In this document: in pieces, positions 32,432 to 34,064 of the stretch | How the letters are laid out: each line of letters opens with the position of its first letter | How positions within the stretch are numbered: the stretch's first letter is position 1 | NCBI GenBank assembly: GCA_030631415.1 | Contig: DAOVLE010000026.1 | Span: forward strand, 1 to 34,064 | From: JAAEQG01 sp023133475 | GTDB lineage: Bacteria > Planctomycetota > Phycisphaerae > UBA1845 | Length of the DNA stretch: 34,064 nucleotides | Direction of reading: 5' to 3' | Made by a program: the position numbers and the translations under genes | The notes under the pieces: model-generated | Told to the model about the DNA's origin: nothing | Database searches by the model: none | Seen by the model: only the letters and a program-made list of their open reading frames with translations

Positions 32432-32775
32432 CAAAGGCATGTACTGTTTTGTTACAGCTCAAATGAGGGATTGTGGGTGGCCCATCGCTTTAGCGGCTGT
32501 CGATTTAGTCTGTAGCGTCGCCCCTTGTGGGCGGCGCACCCTTGTTTTTCGCCACCCACAAGGGGTGACGCTACATTGGGGATCGCCACGGATGATTAAA
32601 TCGACAGCCCCTTTAGCGGTGGGGGACGCGAATCGGCGGATCAGTTGTGTCCTCCACCTCTTTGGTATGACAGCGCCGGCGCCATTTTCGATCAGGCCGT
32701 TTTGCGTTTCGACGGGTCGCTACAGACTAAGTTCCAAGTTTCGGGACTATCCGGAGATTGCAAAGGACTAATAAC
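32432..32775. other. 344-nt intergenic stretch with nested mobile repeats
   Basis: It consists mainly of an interrupted copy of the 60-bp dispersed element (32481-32496 and 32611-32632) with a 111-114-bp MITE-like element inserted in it. An AAAGGA ribosome-binding site for the last gene is at 32762-32767. No gene is supported. Confidence 0.8.
32497..32610. mobile_element. MITE-like element inserted in another repeat, with 11-bp terminal inverted repeats
   Basis: The ends CTGTCGATTTA (32497-32507) and TAAATCGACAG (32597-32607) are perfect inverted repeats. The inner arms 32512-32535 and 32551-32574 pair at 22 of 24 positions. CTTTAGCGG flanks the element on both sides (32488-32496 and 32611-32619), consistent with a 9-bp target duplication; three extra C residues (32608-32610) lie before the right copy. 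The uninterrupted sequence is seen at 23695-23754. No transposase is encoded, so it would be moved in trans. Confidence 0.85.
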
Positions 32776-34064
32776 ATGAAGATTTACCGAACAATCATCT
32801 GCTCACTTCTGTTGACCGCGGTGGCGTCCGCCGCCCAGCCGCCGAACGACTTCACTACCCTTCTTGCCGATGCTCCGGCCGATGCACTGGCGGTGGTTTA
32901 CGTGCAACAACCACGCGACCTGCTGTTCCATCCGGTCGTGCAATGGATGCTTGGCACCGAAGCCCCGCCGCCGATGGTTGAGGCGGTACAGGCACTTGAC
33001 AAGCTTCTTGACGGTCCGGTGGCGGTGGTGGTGACCGGCTCACCTCTGCGCCCCGACCTGCTGGGGATCACCATAACCGCCCGGGTCTCGAAGGACCGCG
33101 ACGCCTTCTTTAAGATGCTTGACCAGAAGCTGGTGTCAGCCCTTAATCGCCTCGAAACCTTCCCCGGCAGTGGCGCCATCGGGCTGGACCGGGCTGGCGA
33201 TACCGCCGTTCTGCGCATTCCCGGACCGATGCCGGTCCACCTTACCTTCGCGCTGCGCGACGGTTACGTGCGGGCCGGCTCCAACCGCGCCATGGTGGAT
33301 TCGTGGTTGTCACCACCAGTCGAGCCCTCCAGCGAGAAGCCAAAGACCTTCCTCGACACGGAGGATTTCAAGCGGCTGATGCCGGACGCCTCCGTCAGAG
33401 CTGATCTCTTGCTGTATGTGAATTGCCGGTCGCTGATGCCGCTGGCCAGGTTGGCTATGAACAATGGTGCTACAGTGCCGGAGTTATACGACATCATGGG
33501 TTTGGGCGAGGTCCAGGCCGGCGGGCTGACCGCCACCTGGTCGGGCAAGCGGACCGCCATGGACTTGACCATATGCCTGACGGACGACGGCAGCCCCTTG
33601 GCCCAGCTTCTCCAACCGACGGGTCACCCGGTCGAGATTGCCAAATTGTTCCCTGCCGACACGGTGTTTGTTTGGGGCGGGACATTCCCCAACGGCGCCG
33701 CACTGGCGGATCGTGTCAACGCGGCTTTCGACTTGGTCGATGCCGACATCGTTGACGAGTACCGGCAGGAACGGGCTGACTTCGTCCGCGATTTCGGCTT
33801 TGACATTCACGCGGACCTCTTGGGCAATTTCGTGGGCGAGTGGGCTGTCGGCGTCCGCCCGGGCGATGGCAACCTGCCGGAGCTGATGTTTACGGTTCGG
33901 CTGGACGATCCGGGTGTCTTCGACGCCCATGTCGGGCGGTTGCGTGGTGCCTTTGGTCTCAAGTTCGACGTGACCACGCATCGCGGGGTTGTCATCTTCA
34001 AACCGCTCAGTGCGCGGTTGAACCTGGCTTATGGTGTGGTGGGCCATTACCTGGTCATCGGCAA
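32776..34064 (+). CDS. Truncated secreted protein of unknown function
   Basis: The frame runs open from the ATG at 32776 to the window end (429 codons), so the C-terminus is missing. AAAGGA lies 8 nt upstream. A signal peptide (MKIYRTIICSLLLTAVASAAQ) is followed by an alpha/beta protein with repeated strand-helix units (ADALAVVYVQQPRDLLFHPVVQWML; LLGITITARVSKDRDAFFKML; ELMFTVRLDDPGVFDAHVGRL). The pattern, with repeated 'measure' strands and a long helix, recalls large exported proteins of planctomycetes and other bacteria annotated only as hypothetical. I do not recognise the family and propose no function. Confidence 0.82.
   Translation, partial: MKIYRTIICSLLLTAVASAAQPPNDFTTLLADAPADALAVVYVQQPRDLLFHPVVQWMLGTEAPPPMVEAVQALDKLLDGPVAVVVTGSPLRPDLLGITITARVSKDRDAFFKMLDQKLVSALNRLETFPGSGAIGLDRAGDTAVLRIPGPMPVHLTFALRDGYVRAGSNRAMVDSWLSPPVEPSSEKPKTFLDTEDFKRLMPDASVRADLLLYVNCRSLMPLARLAMNNGATVPELYDIMGLGEVQAGGLTATWSGKRTAMDLTICLTDDGSPLAQLLQPTGHPVEIAKLFPADTVFVWGGTFPNGAALADRVNAAFDLVDADIVDEYRQERADFVRDFGFDIHADLLGNFVGEWAVGVRPGDGNLPELMFTVRLDDPGVFDAHVGRLRGAFGLKFDVTTHRGVVIFKPLSARLNLAYGVVGHYLVIG

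Overview
The window looks like a chromosomal segment of a planctomycete (Planctomycetota, probably the Phycisphaerae side). Reasons: moderately high GC; secreted proteins with the DCNSNGIPDEC signature, cohesin-like and dockerin-like modules; a sulfatase-TPR lipoprotein-like protein; a Ser/Thr kinase; and intergenic DNA full of short palindromic elements. The assignment is inference from gene style, not from a marker gene.

Layout. (1) Positions 3-11066, plus strand: three tandem, related, very large secreted proteins, the first cut by the window edge. They share one C-terminal block (cohesin-like, Ig-like, conserved linker, two dockerin-like Ca loops) and differ in their N-terminal lectin or propeller modules. 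(2) 11104-11187, minus: tRNA-Leu(CAG). (3) 11582-19732: housekeeping and envelope genes: a MutS2 without Smr domain (minus), an HtrA-like protease with two PDZ domains (plus), a MarR-like regulator with a cysteine cluster and basic tail (minus), and a sulfatase-like/TPR gene followed six bases later by ribD (minus). (4) 20369-30698, all plus strand: the most interesting region. It encodes a small membrane protein, a Ser/Thr kinase with zinc ribbons, a one-TM zinc-ribbon protein, a winged-helix plus coiled-coil protein, two 202-residue helical proteins resembling ESCRT-III/CHMP, a PspC-domain protein, two DUF2007-like/zinc-ribbon proteins, a nucleotidyltransferase-fold protein, an AAA ATPase with an N-terminal MIT-like domain and Vps4-type pore loop and C-terminus, and an SPFH-like plus beta-propeller protein. 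(5) 31037-end: two secreted proteins of unknown function, the last cut by the window edge.

Working model (inference): region 4 is a bacterial ESCRT-III/Vps4-like membrane-remodelling module. The CHMP-like proteins would polymerise on the membrane, the MIT-AAA ATPase would remodel the polymers, PspC, SPFH and small membrane proteins would supply membrane sensing or docking, and the kinase and zinc-ribbon/DUF2007 proteins would regulate it.

The second theme is mobile short repeats. A 21-bp palindrome is present in at least 13 good copies, and in three genes it lies inside the reading frame and is translated each time as VGRVPP or a near variant. There are six inverted pairs of short tandem repeats, a MITE-like element nested inside another repeat with an apparent 9-bp target duplication, and several perfect nested hairpins.
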